From: Mytilus californianus
Taxonomy: Eukaryota; Mollusca; Bivalvia; Mytilida; Mytilidae
Length of the DNA stretch: 64,000 nt
Direction: 5' to 3'
NCBI RefSeq assembly: GCF_021869535.1
Contig: NW_026262690.1
Span: 90,069,995-90,133,994, forward strand
Notes under the pieces: generated by a model
Seen by the model: only the letters and a program-made list of their open reading frames with translations
Told to the model about the DNA's origin: nothing
The model's database searches: none
Shown: positions 33,911 to 44,890 of the stretch, piece after piece
Layout of the letters: each line of letters opens with the position of its first letter
Position numbering within the stretch: the first letter of the stretch is position 1
Translations under genes and position numbers: made by a program

Positions 33911-35104
33911 GTAAAGGTTTATAATTTACAAAGACAAATATATAAATAACTTTCATCAAATTATAAACCAATTTAAAAACATTGTCAAGGTTTTTTTTTA
34001 AGGCTGAATTTGTACTTTTTGCTGGTCTGAACCCTGATCGACTAAATCATTTTTTAAGGTTTTGCTGTCCTCATCGGTTGTGTTTCTGGCTTTGGAACTT
34101 TTTTTTTGAAAATCTATACGATTTGGCACCGTTTTGCAATATATTAGATATCCTTAAATAATCACAGGCGCATTTCCACTTCTATTTGTCTCCGAAAGAA
34201 TTATTTCCATCTTATCACCTCAAACATGCGAACACTTTACAATTGTAAACCTTTCAGTGACTCTCGGGTTTTTGTATGAAAAATGAGTATTAACTCACTT
34301 ACTTACCCAAGGGGGATACGCTACAGAATTTCTTATACGAGCCTCGTTCTCAGTATTCAACTTATATTAAACGTTTTCATTATGTTTTACCCCTAAATTG
34401 GCGCAAAACCAATGTTTATTTTTGGAGCAAATAAAACACAACCCTGATGCGCAAATGAAATACAACCCTGTGGTGCACATGAAATACAGCATTTTACAAA
34501 AATTACCGCAAATGCATTGCACCCCTTTTTGCTATGTCAGTATTTTGGGCAAATGTATCCATGAGGTATTTTCATAACAATAAGAAATTGTCAAAAACTT
34601 TAATAACTGATTCTTTGGTGTTTTTCTTTTCGACTTTAAACTTAAGGATTGGTACTTTTAAGTCTTAATCAACTAAAAAAATATTTCCATAGTTTCTCTT
34701 ACCTTTCTATTACAAATTAGCATTTTTTATTATCTCTCTCCCATTTATCCCCACGAGTTATAAATTAGCGCCATTGCGTTGACAACATTATTAATACAAT
34801 ATAGACGTCAGACACCGCGAAACCTATATACATTTTAACTTTATGTGAAATTATACTTTACAACGCGTGAACCTTCTTATTCTGAAAACCTAGAAACATA
34901 CAAGAATATCTCCTCTAGATCAGAAATATTGCTTTCACCAATTTTTTCCATTAGAAGTGTTGACTGAATACTTGACTTGACCACTATCAATAAAGTGCTG
35001 CGCCATGAGCGCATTATATGCCCATCTTTTTTTCAATGAATAAAATCCCATAACTCAGAAACAAAAAATGTTTAATTGACAAAATCGAAAGGGAGCTTAC
35101 GTAA
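33911..35104. other. Intergenic DNA, no gene seen
   Basis: AT-rich, with short ORFs only. A triplet of 'GCGCA/GTGCAC..AATGAAATACA' phrases near 34,440-34,510 looks like a small decayed repeat. No promoter or exon that I can support. Confidence 0.45.
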
Positions 35105-35385
35105 AAATGAGAATGGAAATGGGGAATGTGTCAAAGAGACAACAACCCGACCTCAGAGCAGAAAACAGCCGAAGGCCACCAATGGGTCTTCAACATAGCG
35201 AGAAAATCCCGCACCCGGAAGTGCGCTTCAGCTGGCCCCTAAACAAAAATGTGTACTAGTTCAGTGATACTGGACGTCATACTTAACTCCAAAACATATA
35301 AATGAACTAAAATTAAAAATTATACAAGACTAACAAAGGCTAGAGGCTCCTGACTTGGGACAGGCTCAAAAATGCGGCGGGATTA
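35105..35385 (+). repeat. Dispersed mussel-type repeat copy
   Basis: It begins 'AGAATGGAAATGGGGAATGT' and runs through 'CACCAATGGGTCTTCAACAT', 'TACTAGTTCAGTGATA' and 'GAGGCTCCTGACTTGGGACA'. It matches 47,597-47,862 in the same orientation and 1-165 in reverse. Confidence 0.85.
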
Positions 35386-35503
35386 AACATGTTTTGTGAG
35401 ATCTCAACCCTCCTCTTATACCTCTAGACAATGTAGAAAAAACAAACACACAGAAATGCGCACAGTAAAAACTCAGTTTAAAAGAAGTCCGAGTAAATAG
35501 AGA

Positions 35504-35637
35504 ATATCATATGGCTTTTTCAATATCACATCCGTATCAACCCGAGACACCAATATAATCCCAGGAGCTCTGCTCGAGGGATTATATTGGTTGAGGGTTG
35601 ATACGGTGTGTGATATTGAAAAAGCCATATCATATAC
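35504..35637. repeat. Long palindrome (foldback), arms about 58 bp
   Basis: The left arm starts 'ATATCATATGGCTTTTTCAA' and the right arm is its reverse complement with a few mismatches; they meet around 'CCCAGGAGCTCTGCTCGAGGG'. The RNA or single strand would form a strong hairpin. No ORF. It is one of several palindromes of this kind in the window. Confidence 0.85.
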
Positions 35638-35689
35638 ACTTTATTATATACATATACCTCACGTAGATGTTTTTTATGTGACATGACGA

Positions 35690-35870
35690 CATACAGGTAA
35701 GGAGGTTTGAAATGACGTCATGCAGATTATAAGTTTGACATGACGTCATACAGATTAAGGGTTTGATAAAGCCTTTGCAACAGTGACTGCAATCGATGAC
35801 GTGACGTCATACAGATTAAAGGTGTGATAAAGCCTTTGCAACCGTGCTGATATCGATATCATCACGGGTG
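35690..35870. repeat. Short tandem units each carrying a TGACGTCA-type site
   Basis: Four units begin with ATGACG(A/T)CAT or ATGACGTGACGTCAT, followed by 'ACAGATTA' and then, in the last two, 'GATAAAGCCTTTGCAAC'. Three units hold a perfect TGACGTCA (CREB/ATF consensus). The array follows the palindrome at 35,504-35,637 and may belong to the same element. Confidence 0.6.
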
Positions 35871-35939
35871 GCTGATACAGCACGCTTGCCAATGATTGTA
35901 TTACACATACAATTTATCTGTATTTACTACTAAGTATAT

Positions 35940-37400
35940 AATAAATAGATATAAACAATTCACCAATGTTTCATTAAAATTGGTTAAAACGTTTGTGAGT
36001 TATTGCCCGACATGTTGACGACAAACAGAAGGACGGACTTACATACGGATATACGGATGGACTGACAACCAGACGAAAAACGGTATACCATAAAACGAGC
36101 GTATAAAAAAAAACCAAGGAACATGAATCAGGTTAATCTTATTCGCTTGGAGTATTCGATATTAAAAACGGTATTGATCGTGGCTCTTAGGTCGAAACCA
36201 ATATTTTTTCACGACCTACCTAGTATGTACGAACACCTGCCTCGGAACCTTCTCTTAGTTCTTTTATTTTCCTTTGGATTTTGAGTTGATTTTTTTATTC
36301 TCTCCGTTTAACATATCTGTATTTGATATCTTCTATCTGACATTTAAGAAGAAAGACATGTTTAATACAATAATAAAAGTTAGGGTTAAGATTAATATAA
36401 GATAACGTTCAGCATTTACCAATAAACTTCTGAGGTAATGTTTCGATATGAACTTGAATTTTCAGTTACAGATCAAGTAGGATAATATTAAAGGGGCATT
36501 AGCTACGAGATATAAAAAAAATAAAATATGATTTTTTTTTCAATCATTAATGAAATTGAAATAGTGCAAAAATAATTCGCTTTTAGCAACCAGTTTGGTT
36601 CAATTTTGTAAAACATAAGCAAAGAAACATCGCTGATGAACTATTCACTTGCAAGTGAATAATTCGACCTCATTGAATCCGTATGCATGTGACCTTCAAT
36701 TTAACCCCATAGCTAGAGATGGGTTACGCAGGAATGAGGCGTGTTCAGTTATTAAAACGAAAAGGATGTCAACATTGAAAGTGAAACAAGGGTATACCTT
36801 TTGATTGACCGATTCGATCCACAAAAACTCATTCTTATACAGGTAAAAACGAAGATTAACATATATTTTTGACCTATAATATGAATTCAAACAGACCTAG
36901 AAAAATCCAATTGCACGAGTTTGCTATCCATTTATGTTTATATTTATGTTTATATCGGGTTATATGACCGTCGACAGTCTTCGGAGGTCACCTCGATAGT
37001 TAAGTAGATGGCTACTCGACTTAAATACACACGAAATGCTGATATATTTTATCGAATCTATGCATTATAAATTGTTTATTTGAGACTTTTTATAATTTGG
37101 ATATATGTTTTAGTATGTCATAAATCAAATATGAGAATTTGTGTGAAATCGGTGAACATGAATTTGACAGATAATGGTCCTTAAAGGAAGATATGGTTGT
37201 ACAGTGAGTTCCATTATTTAAATCACATTTTTGGCAGTTATGTATGTTATTCGCTTAATACAAAATAAATTGGCCGAATGAAAGAAGTGACTTGGGATAT
37301 ACAAAATAACTTATTACATAATGTCTATACATATATAGAGGTAATAGAAATCCAAACTCAAGATTTCCATCACACCTTTAGATAAATTTCCTAGAAAAAA
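35940..37400. other. Intergenic DNA with repeat remnants
   Basis: The stretch at 35,975-36,110 ('GAGTTATTGCCCGACATG', 'GGACGGACTTACATACGG', 'ACGGTATACC') resembles the ends of tandem-type mollusc repeats. 'TTATGTTTATATTTATGTTT' at about 36,934 is a small microsatellite. No gene seen. Confidence 0.4.
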
Positions 37401-37417
37401 ATAAAAAGAAAAGAAAA

Positions 37418-37623
37418 CATGTCACGTCATGTCCTTTTCAAGGACATACTTAAATTTTTCTAGATTTGTGAATAATAATGACACGATTAGTTCCTAAAAA
37501 TATTTAGAAAAATATGTTGTTGTCAGTGAAAGAATTTTTACGCAGGGCGTGTCTCGTGTCGGTGTTCACTATACATAAAACTATTAGGAAACACATTTAT
37601 ATTCTGCTTTTCTTGATTTACAT
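37418..37623 (+). promoter_or_regulatory. Promoter region and non-coding exon 1 of mini-gene 2
   Basis: TGTCACGTCAT at about 37,420-37,430 contains TCACGTCA, a near-perfect bZIP site. GGGCGTGTCTCGTGTCG (37,545-37,561) precedes TATACATAAAA (37,570-37,580). Exon 1, roughly 37,600-37,623, ends 'GATTTACAT' before a donor GTAAGT. The 'TTTACATGTAAGTA' junction is identical to that of gene 1. Confidence 0.6.
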
Positions 37624-38573
37624 GTAAGTATTATGTTGCTAAGAAATGAACACAACTTTTTGTTCATATTTGATTTGTTTAGATTTAGTTAAACATTTGA
37701 AGCTTACCAAAGTAAGATATTTATCACAAATTGGTCAAAACGATACTGTACATAACTTGAACAGCTATTTACTTACGAAAAGAATTTGAAAATTCTAGCT
37801 TAAGATTTTTTCCCCAATAAATGAAAAAGTTTTTTTCACTGTATAAAACAGACTAATTATACAAATTATTTGAAACACTTAGGTTTTGATACACAAAGCC
37901 ATAGATAGCCTTAGTCGTATTTGGCTCAACGTTTCGGAATTTAGAGTTTTCAATTACCTCTAACTTTGTATTTTATTTGGTTTTCAAACTATTTTGAATC
38001 GAGTACCACTGATTAGTTTTATCAAGATGAAACGCAGTCTGGCATACTAAATTATAAGCCTGGTATCTTTGGTGAATTTTCATAAATAAACTTGATGATA
38101 ATTTACAATTCATATATTGCAGCTGATTTTATATCCAGTTACTTTCCTACTGTTATACGAACTGTAACAGTGTTTGCAACATTTTATTTTATCAATGAAC
38201 ACAACGATTGGCCATTTGGTCTCGATAGTGTATTTGCTTTTCACACGCCAAATTTTGTTCAGAGGTGACTTCATTTTGTTGTCGCAAAAGCCATTACTAA
38301 AACTATTTTTTTATTGATATACAAACGATACAGACTTGACAAAAGTCATTTCTTTATATAATTGAATTATAATGAATACACTTGTACTTAGAACTACTGA
38401 CAAGTTGCTGTCACGGTCAATTCATTCATTCCATTCGTTGTTGTTTGCCTTGTTGAACGCTTTTAGATAACTTTAGACTCAAATGGACTATACCTAAAAT
38501 GATAATTGTCTACGTTGTTTGCTCAATATTTTTTTCATGTTAGATTGAAAATACTTCACAAGACTAATCAGAT

Positions 38574-41500
38574 ATGTCTGGACGTGGTGAAAGTGGTTCG
38601 TCATCAGACAAAAAAGACAAATCCGGAAAACCAGTTACAGATGAAAAATCTGGAGATCGAGAAGACAGTTTTAAAAGTAAGCGTTGTATTAGATTTAAAG
38701 CCTACAACACAAAAAAACACATATCCTTATTCTAGATTACTTTTTTTTTTTACAGATAACTTGAAAAAAAAAAATCTGAATTTGTTACAAAAAAAAACTT
38801 TTTAAATGTCCTGCTTTGAAATTCTTTCTTGATTGAAATATTTAAAATTCATATTGCAGGTTGTGGTGTGACTAGTGTTTTTGCGATGGCGCCTCCTAAA
38901 GTAAGCATGGCTGTGTAAAATAAGTTAAAATATATCAAAACATTTACAAAGATCATAATATAATCTTTTTTTACGCAGTTGAATACTCGCTAACTTTCCG
39001 GCGAAATCAACTGTTATGCTTATATATGTTTACTATTGGGAAGGGAAGTCTGCATCTGATTCATTGTAATTTGCAAAATAAGTCTTGAGATTTTGCAAGA
39101 AAAGCTAACTTCTAATTCGACAAAAAGGTAATTTTCTTGATAATTTTGATGTTCATACAATTCGAAATACTGAGATTTTATTACCTCTAGACATATATAT
39201 ATGGCCTCGGCGATATTTTGTGCATTTTTTTTGAATTTTCGGTTTCCAATGCATTTCAACTATTTGATTTATCCTTCCAACTGTTGAATCGAGCGCCATT
39301 GGTTAGTCTTGTGTAGAAGTAACGCGCGTATGGCGTACAAATTTATAAGCCTTGTGTCTTTGGTGATTTTCTAAGCAATATTAAAATCCTCTAATCATGG
39401 AAATATACAGCAAAACTCATTTTGACGAAAACCCGACCATTTACTATAAAACATGCCGTAAAAAGTGCAGAGGGAGTTTCATATGTCATAAAAACATTGG
39501 TTTTAATTTCGAACAGGGAAGATACAAAAACGTTTCTTACAAATTTGTAGAAAAACTAAATTTCAAACGAAATATAATTGCTTGATGATTGATTTATATC
39601 ATGGAGAAAAAATATGAACTGGAAATTAAAATATTCCGATAGTTTCATTTCAAACAATAACACAAAAAGTTCCGGTGCCTGCGTTCTTGCCGATTAATAA
39701 ATATTTGAACATGCTACCTTAACATTTTATAGAAATAAACGAGTTTAAAAAAAGCTTTCCTTTGAATTGTACAAGACCTTGAATCTAACTAAGGCGTATG
39801 ATTTTTATGGAGTAAAATGATTATCAGCAAAGAATAAATGATTGATACAAAAGGGTTAAACAAAATTTAAGTAAAAAGGAAGCGACAACACAATTGCAAA
39901 AATCGGGGAAAAAAAGATTCTATAAAAAAGCATACAAAAACTAAAAACTATTTAACACTGAAAACAAGGACTGATCCCATGCTCTGAAAAAGGAAAAGCA
40001 AACCTTGCTCGACATATGAACCCGATCATGTTGTGTATGGTAAGTACAAATTCAGTGATGAGTCCCATTTTGTGATGTCACACTCGCGATAAATGGACAG
40101 GATTGAAATAATGATAAACAGTGAAACTATTTGTCGAAAATCGCTGTGTACGTGTTCAGATGTCGATAATTGATTCGTTAATTCGAGCTAAGAAAACGAA
40201 GATTCCACGGACAAATGTTCTCTACTCTAAAATAAATCTATGTTAATCATGTTTGACATTGTCTGTTCTAACAGTATCATTTAATCGTTTCATGTAACTA
40301 TTTGTAAAAAAGGGAAATAACAACTATAAGTTGTTTTTTTTCTTCATAGTTTATGATTTCAAATTAAACAATTGTCTTAACGTTAGCCTATACATTAACC
40401 GTGAATTCTTTTTCTAGAATAAACGCTTCCTTAATCTTTCGCTTAAATGGACTCACCAAATTATATTCAATTGTTTCCTTTGTCTGCCTAATTTCATTAA
40501 GTTTGAATTGGCCAATTTACTGATTTCTGTTCACTAATGGAATTATTTTAAAAACTTACCGTTAGTTTTTGTAATTGTTATATGCCTTCACTTGGATTCG
40601 AACCCATCCTTGAAACCTGATTTGTGTGACTGACATCAACACATGGACGAAGCCTCTCGGCAACCAATGGGTTGCAATTTTAATTTTTAGTTTATATATA
40701 TGAATATGAACATATGATACACATCGGTACAACAGACACAAAGGGCTTGTACCTTAATGTATACATAATAGACAATCGTATAGTATAAGTTGGTAGCCGC
40801 GAGGTTAACGTGGTTAATATCAATGAGTTAGAGAGTCATGTTAAAAGTAGAGACTTGTCGGTTTAGGTTCGAATCCCTGCATTCTCTTTGTTGTCTCTAT
40901 TCTTTAGTTTTTCCGATTTTCTTTTTTGTATGTTACTGTGGATATTTTTGTAATGATAGTGGGTTTTCCCGTTTCTTTTTGGATTATTATTAGCTATGTC
41001 ACATAATTGAAAAGAAAATGATTACATTCAATTTGTCCATTTTTGTTTTATAAATTCATCATGCTTTCATCTGTTTTACTACATATCTTTACAAATGTTT
41101 ATTCGCAAGTTACTCCTATGCGAGTAAATCGTGATGTGTCTAGAATTAAGCTTCTTCAAGTTGATAGAATTTTCGGTAGCATACTTATTATATGTACACA
41201 GAAATAAGTTAGAATATGTCTTATTTGTAAATTACGAATAATGTTCAGATGCCTATTAATTTAAAGACAGACGTGTTATTTTATATTTATTTTTCTCTAA
41301 CCAATTAATTGTGAACTTAGATTTATTAATGCATCGTTGAACATGATAACATGGTTATTTAAACTCACCAATTTAGAAAAGCCTTCAATTTTGAAAAGAC
41401 ATTAACACAATAGTTTAAGTTAGAGATACAATAAATAAGCGGTGATTCATGAAAAACAAACCATTCGCCCTCCAGGCTCATGGTTTCTTTTTCAAGAATA

Positions 41501-41811
41501 AACGCTTATTCATTGTATCAATAATACGGAAACTTGTCCGTTTGTTTCAAATTGAACATAATTGTATATTCATTATTTTTGTTTTACCCAAACAGAAATG
41601 TTAAAAGAATCAAATTGTTATCAAATTCACAAACAGATGCAAAATTTAAAAAGAATGTCCAAATAAGTACTGGAAAGAAATATTATATAGTAAAGAATAT
41701 TTAGCAGAAAGTCCTACGGTAATCAATATAATGCATTTTTCTTTAGCTACATCAAATGCAATGTAAGCATATTTTGACCAATTATTTTCTGTTTTTCAGA
41801 CCAAGAAATGA
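38574..41811 (+). CDS. Mini-gene 2: small Gly/Ser/Lys/Asp-rich protein starting MSGRGE
   Basis: Unrecognised family. Coding exons are 38,574-38,676, 38,860-38,900 and 41,800-41,811; exon 2 of the transcript starts at 38,544 after 'TTTTTTCATGTTAG'. Donors are GTAAGC, acceptors TTGCAG and TTTCAG. The 51-residue product starts MSGRGESG, then a Ser/Asp/Lys/Gly stretch (SSSDKKDKSGK), then an acidic/basic part, a short hydrophobic patch (VTSVFAMA) and the basic end PPKTKK. It has one Cys, no signal peptide and no membrane segment. Phases 1 and 0 match the paralogs. The last exon carries only four codons, and its UTR has 'CACACAGATTTGGCAGAA', shared with gene 1. Intron 3 is 2.9 kb and full of repeats. 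No cDNA is available here, so the splice model is an inference from paralog comparison. Confidence 0.6.
39245..39380 (+). repeat. Dispersed repeat ('GAATCGAGCGCCATTGGTTAG')
   Basis: It reads 'TTGAATCGAGCGCCATTGGT', then 'GTAACGCGCGTATGGCGTAC' and 'TTTATAAGCCTTGTGTCTTTG'. It matches a decayed copy in intron 1 of the same gene at about 37,960-38,110 ('GAATCGAGTACCACTGATTAG', 'TAAGCCTGGTATCTTTGGTG'). Confidence 0.7.
40587..40667 (-). repeat. tRNA-like SINE head
   Basis: On the minus strand there is an A-box-like GGTTGCCGAGAGGCT and a perfect B box GGTTCGAATCC (40,604-40,594), spaced as in tRNAs with a long variable arm. The ends do not form an acceptor stem, so I call it a SINE or tRNA relic rather than a working tRNA gene. 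Confidence 0.5.
40791..40885 (+). repeat. tRNA-like SINE head, opposite orientation
   Basis: A-box-like GGTAGCCGCGAGG at about 40,792 and a perfect B box GGTTCGAATCC at 40,866-40,876. With the minus-strand copy 125 bp away it makes a divergent pair inside intron 3 of mini-gene 2. I could not build a proper acceptor stem. Confidence 0.5.
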
Positions 41812-42090
41812 CTTTGCGAAAAGAATGACACACAGATTTGGCAGAATTTTTTTTTTATATTTAATAATGACTTTCTTTAATATCTCTCTTCAAATGTTTT
41901 TTTGATAGAAAATAATAATGCAACGGTTTTCTCGTTATTTTTTCATGTCTTTTCGGCTGTGTTAACACAATACTTTTACTATTGAATTATTTTATCAGTT
42001 TCCACCATAAAAGATTGTTGTGTGATATCTATATTTCAGTATAGATATAATTTATGATAATAAGATAATAAAGTGTCTTTGTCTTTGATC
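41800..42090 (+). other. Terminal exon and 3' UTR of mini-gene 2
   Basis: The exon opens with four coding triplets ending TGA (41,809-41,811), then the UTR block 'ACACAGATTTGGCAGAATTT' shared with gene 1. AATAAA at about 42,067-42,072 is the first canonical poly(A) signal I see. Confidence 0.45.
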
Positions 42091-42099
42091 TAGTATGTT

Positions 42100-43430
42100 C
42101 CTTTTGGTTGTATGACTCCTGACGTGACACGGTATTTATACATCCAGCTATCGGGTTTTGGGTTCCGCAAGAAGTTTTTAAAATGTTGTTTACACTTTTT
42201 TTACCCTCATTTTGTAAAACTTTTCTCATTATGAAATTCCTTAGAGTTCGGTATTCTTGTTAATTCTTTTGAAGATCACAGAATGTATAGTACTTGCTCC
42301 ATGTCAGACAAATTTAACAATTTTATAACTGATTGTAGTCCCCTTTGAATTTAGCTTGTATTGTTCATAGAGGTTGATTTGTAAGTTATATATGCATATG
42401 TTAAATTGACCGTCTCGTAGCTTCTATTTGTATTATTCCTATATATATTATCCCTTAATTTGTATTTCTGATTCCGCCTTTCAGAATTTTATTTTCGAAG
42501 ATGCCAATATATTAGCCAGCACAATTCGTATTCATACGAGTCACCAGTGACTCTCGAATCATAAATCAATTCAATAACGAATAGCATTTAAAAAACAGTG
42601 CAAAATCTGGTTAAGGAAATCTTCACCTTGAGTTTATAAAAAAAATGTCGCTGATGATTCTAACATCTAATGTACAGTAAAAGGGTTGGGTAATTTCTCC
42701 CTGTATTTATAAATCAGGGCAAATTCCTAAATTTATTTTAAACTTTACATAAAGTATCCACCATTTTTTTAAAAAGGAAATGCCTCTACCAAGTTAGGAA
42801 TGTGACATTTGTTTTCCATTCGTTTGATGTGTTTGAGCTTTTGATTTTGCCATTTTAAGAGGGACTTTCTGTTTTGAATTTTCCTTGGAGTTTGGTATTT
42901 ATGTTATTTTACTTTTTTCATAGTATTATAGCTCCAAGTGTAGTCTTTAAGGTTCGAACAATAGTGTGGGTTGTTATCTATAACCGCAGTTTTTGTTGAT
43001 TTTGGAACTTTTAGAGATTATCAAAAAATGTATGAGAATGATATCCTTTACCAAAACGAAAATTGTATTAGAAGAAAAAACTTTCAGATACAAATCAACT
43101 CATTTTGATTAGCGACGTCCTTTGAAGCTAAACTTAATGATGTTGACTTTATGAGTGACACACGTACAGAGATAATTGACCCTACCTCTTCAAAGGAAAT
43201 GGCCGCATCAATATTTCATATCAGCACTGTAGTGACTAGCCTGTCACAGCTGTTTGATGTCTTTTCTTAATACAACCCCCTCAAAGAATTGATGCGAAAG
43301 TCTTAACATGCTGCGAGCGTGGCACTTTGTCTTCACGAAACATCGAATTTAACGTTCATTCTGGACGGACAGTGCTGCGAATCTATACATTCCTGACAGC
43401 TAAACGAACACTCCGCTGGCAAGGGTTTGA
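42100..43430. other. Intergenic DNA with repeat fragments
   Basis: A partial copy of the 500-bp dispersed element lies at about 42,775-42,915 ('TGCCTCTACCAAGTTAGGAA', 'GTTTGATGTGTTTGAGC'). Nothing else in the stretch looks like a gene; the right end may include non-coding parts of the BEL/Pao relic that follows. Confidence 0.45.
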
Positions 43431-43439
43431 AGTAAATTA

Positions 43440-44890
43440 AACTTTCTCTAAATCATCGACGTACCGTAAAGTTGTTAATCGTCGTCCATGTTTAAGATGG
43501 GATGGTGGAATCGGCTCTGGATCTTGGATATCTGTGGAAACATAAGTGATTAGTCGGTGATTGTGCGTGGCTTCGATCTCTGTTAATAAAGTCCTCACAG
43601 TCTCATCGTTGACGGCATTTAAGTTCAGATTTACATTCAGCTACTCTATGATTTCCAAAACAGTTAAAACATACCTTTGTTCGCTTTACAATTTCTATGC
43701 GTTTTTGACCATCTTTCACGTTTCTGTAGGTATTTGGATGATGCAATTCATAAAAAAAAACAAGCCTTTGTACATGCCTTTCTTACGTGTCATCGACTGA
43801 AAGTGTTTTTCGTTAATCGTTCCGGCAATAAATGAAGCGGTCGGTAAAATGTCTAATTCTTCATTACTTTACCCATAGATTGTCCTGCGACCAGTAGCAT
43901 ACTTCCTTCTTCATTGCTTCTGTCAAGTCCCAGTCTTCGTTTCCGCGGTCTCGAGTTATTTTAATTTTTTTTTCGTACATCGGACGAAAACGTATTGTAT
44001 ATAATAGAAGTAAGAATGGTTCCAAATATGCTCTGGCTTGTTCCTAAGGATTCTAAACCGTGTATGCTACACTCAATTCTGTCGGAAAGTTTCTAAAACG
44101 GTCTCCATTTGACCTCGGTGCAGGCAAATCAATCAAATTTTGAATATATGCGTTTGTAATTTTATAGTTCTGACCAAACCTCTCTTTCAGTAGTGACACG
44201 GCTTGATAGTAATTTGCACTTGTGAGTGGTAATCCGGCGATGCATTTTGCGGCTATGCCCTGAATTTGATTTTGTAAACTTTAGTACGTCTGTTAATGAT
44301 TGGTAATTATGAGTTGTTGATTGAAACGGACCCCAGAAAGGTTGCCAGTTTAACAAATTGCCATTAAGATATGGAAGATTCAATTTTCAAATTGGTAGCT
44401 TTTGATAGATGCTAGAATTTGTTGCGCTCATTGACGATCTGTTGTGTATATCATTAATCTGCACGGGCTGTGGAGTATTGTATGTAGATGTGGAGTTCAT
44501 ATATACGAAACTCGCTGAATTTGGATTTAAGTTCTGATTAGAGCTAGTTTCATTTGATTTTTTTTTTTTTCTGTTTTGAACCTGATGTATTGCGTACTTT
44601 TGTCGAAATACGTTCTATATCTATAATATACCGGTCTGAGTCTCCTATCCTAGCTTCCATGTTTTCTTCAGTTATCTCCTCTAAAATGTTATCTTCCAGT
44701 TGCGTAAAAATGTCCTTTTTCTTCTTCAAACTCTCACATTAACATTTAATTTCGTCACGTTGTGTTGTTGATTTTTTCCAACTCTTCTTCTATCTTGGAA
44801 ATTGATTTTCTTGCAGCTCCTCGATGGCCCTCAATCTTATGGCATTTTTTCCGTCATTGTATCCTGGTCACGGCAACAATGGGACGGATG
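43440..44890 (-). pseudogene. Internally deleted BEL/Pao LTR-retrotransposon relic
   Basis: Read on the minus strand from 44,890: a charged N-terminal part (about 44,720-44,580, with EEITEENMEARIGDSDRY). Next is the DUF1759 gag signature LPYLNGNLLNWQPFWGPF (about 44,370), and after a frame change GIAAKCIAGLPLTSANYYQA and LLKERFGQNYKI (about 44,270-44,140). Then come a stop-broken part with ITRDRGNEDWDLTEAMKKEV (about 43,940), a zinc knuckle CFNCFGNHRVAEC (about 43,680), and directly the pol C-terminal signature DPEPIPPSHLKHGRRLTTL (about 43,520). Protease, RT, RNase H and integrase are missing between knuckle and tail. Several stops and frame changes make it dead. These motifs are typical of BEL/Pao gag and pol ends (family knowledge). 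No LTRs were found, though 'GTTTGAAGTAAATTAAACT' recurs at 43,426 and 45,003. Confidence 0.8.

Noticed and set aside
39397..39585. 62-codon ORF in intron 3 of mini-gene 2
   Set aside because: Has several Cys and Lys residues but no domain I recognise, no conserved start context and no partner in the paralogs.
40587..40885. Functional tRNA genes
   Set aside because: A and B boxes are present but I could not pair acceptor stems at either locus; SINE heads fit better.
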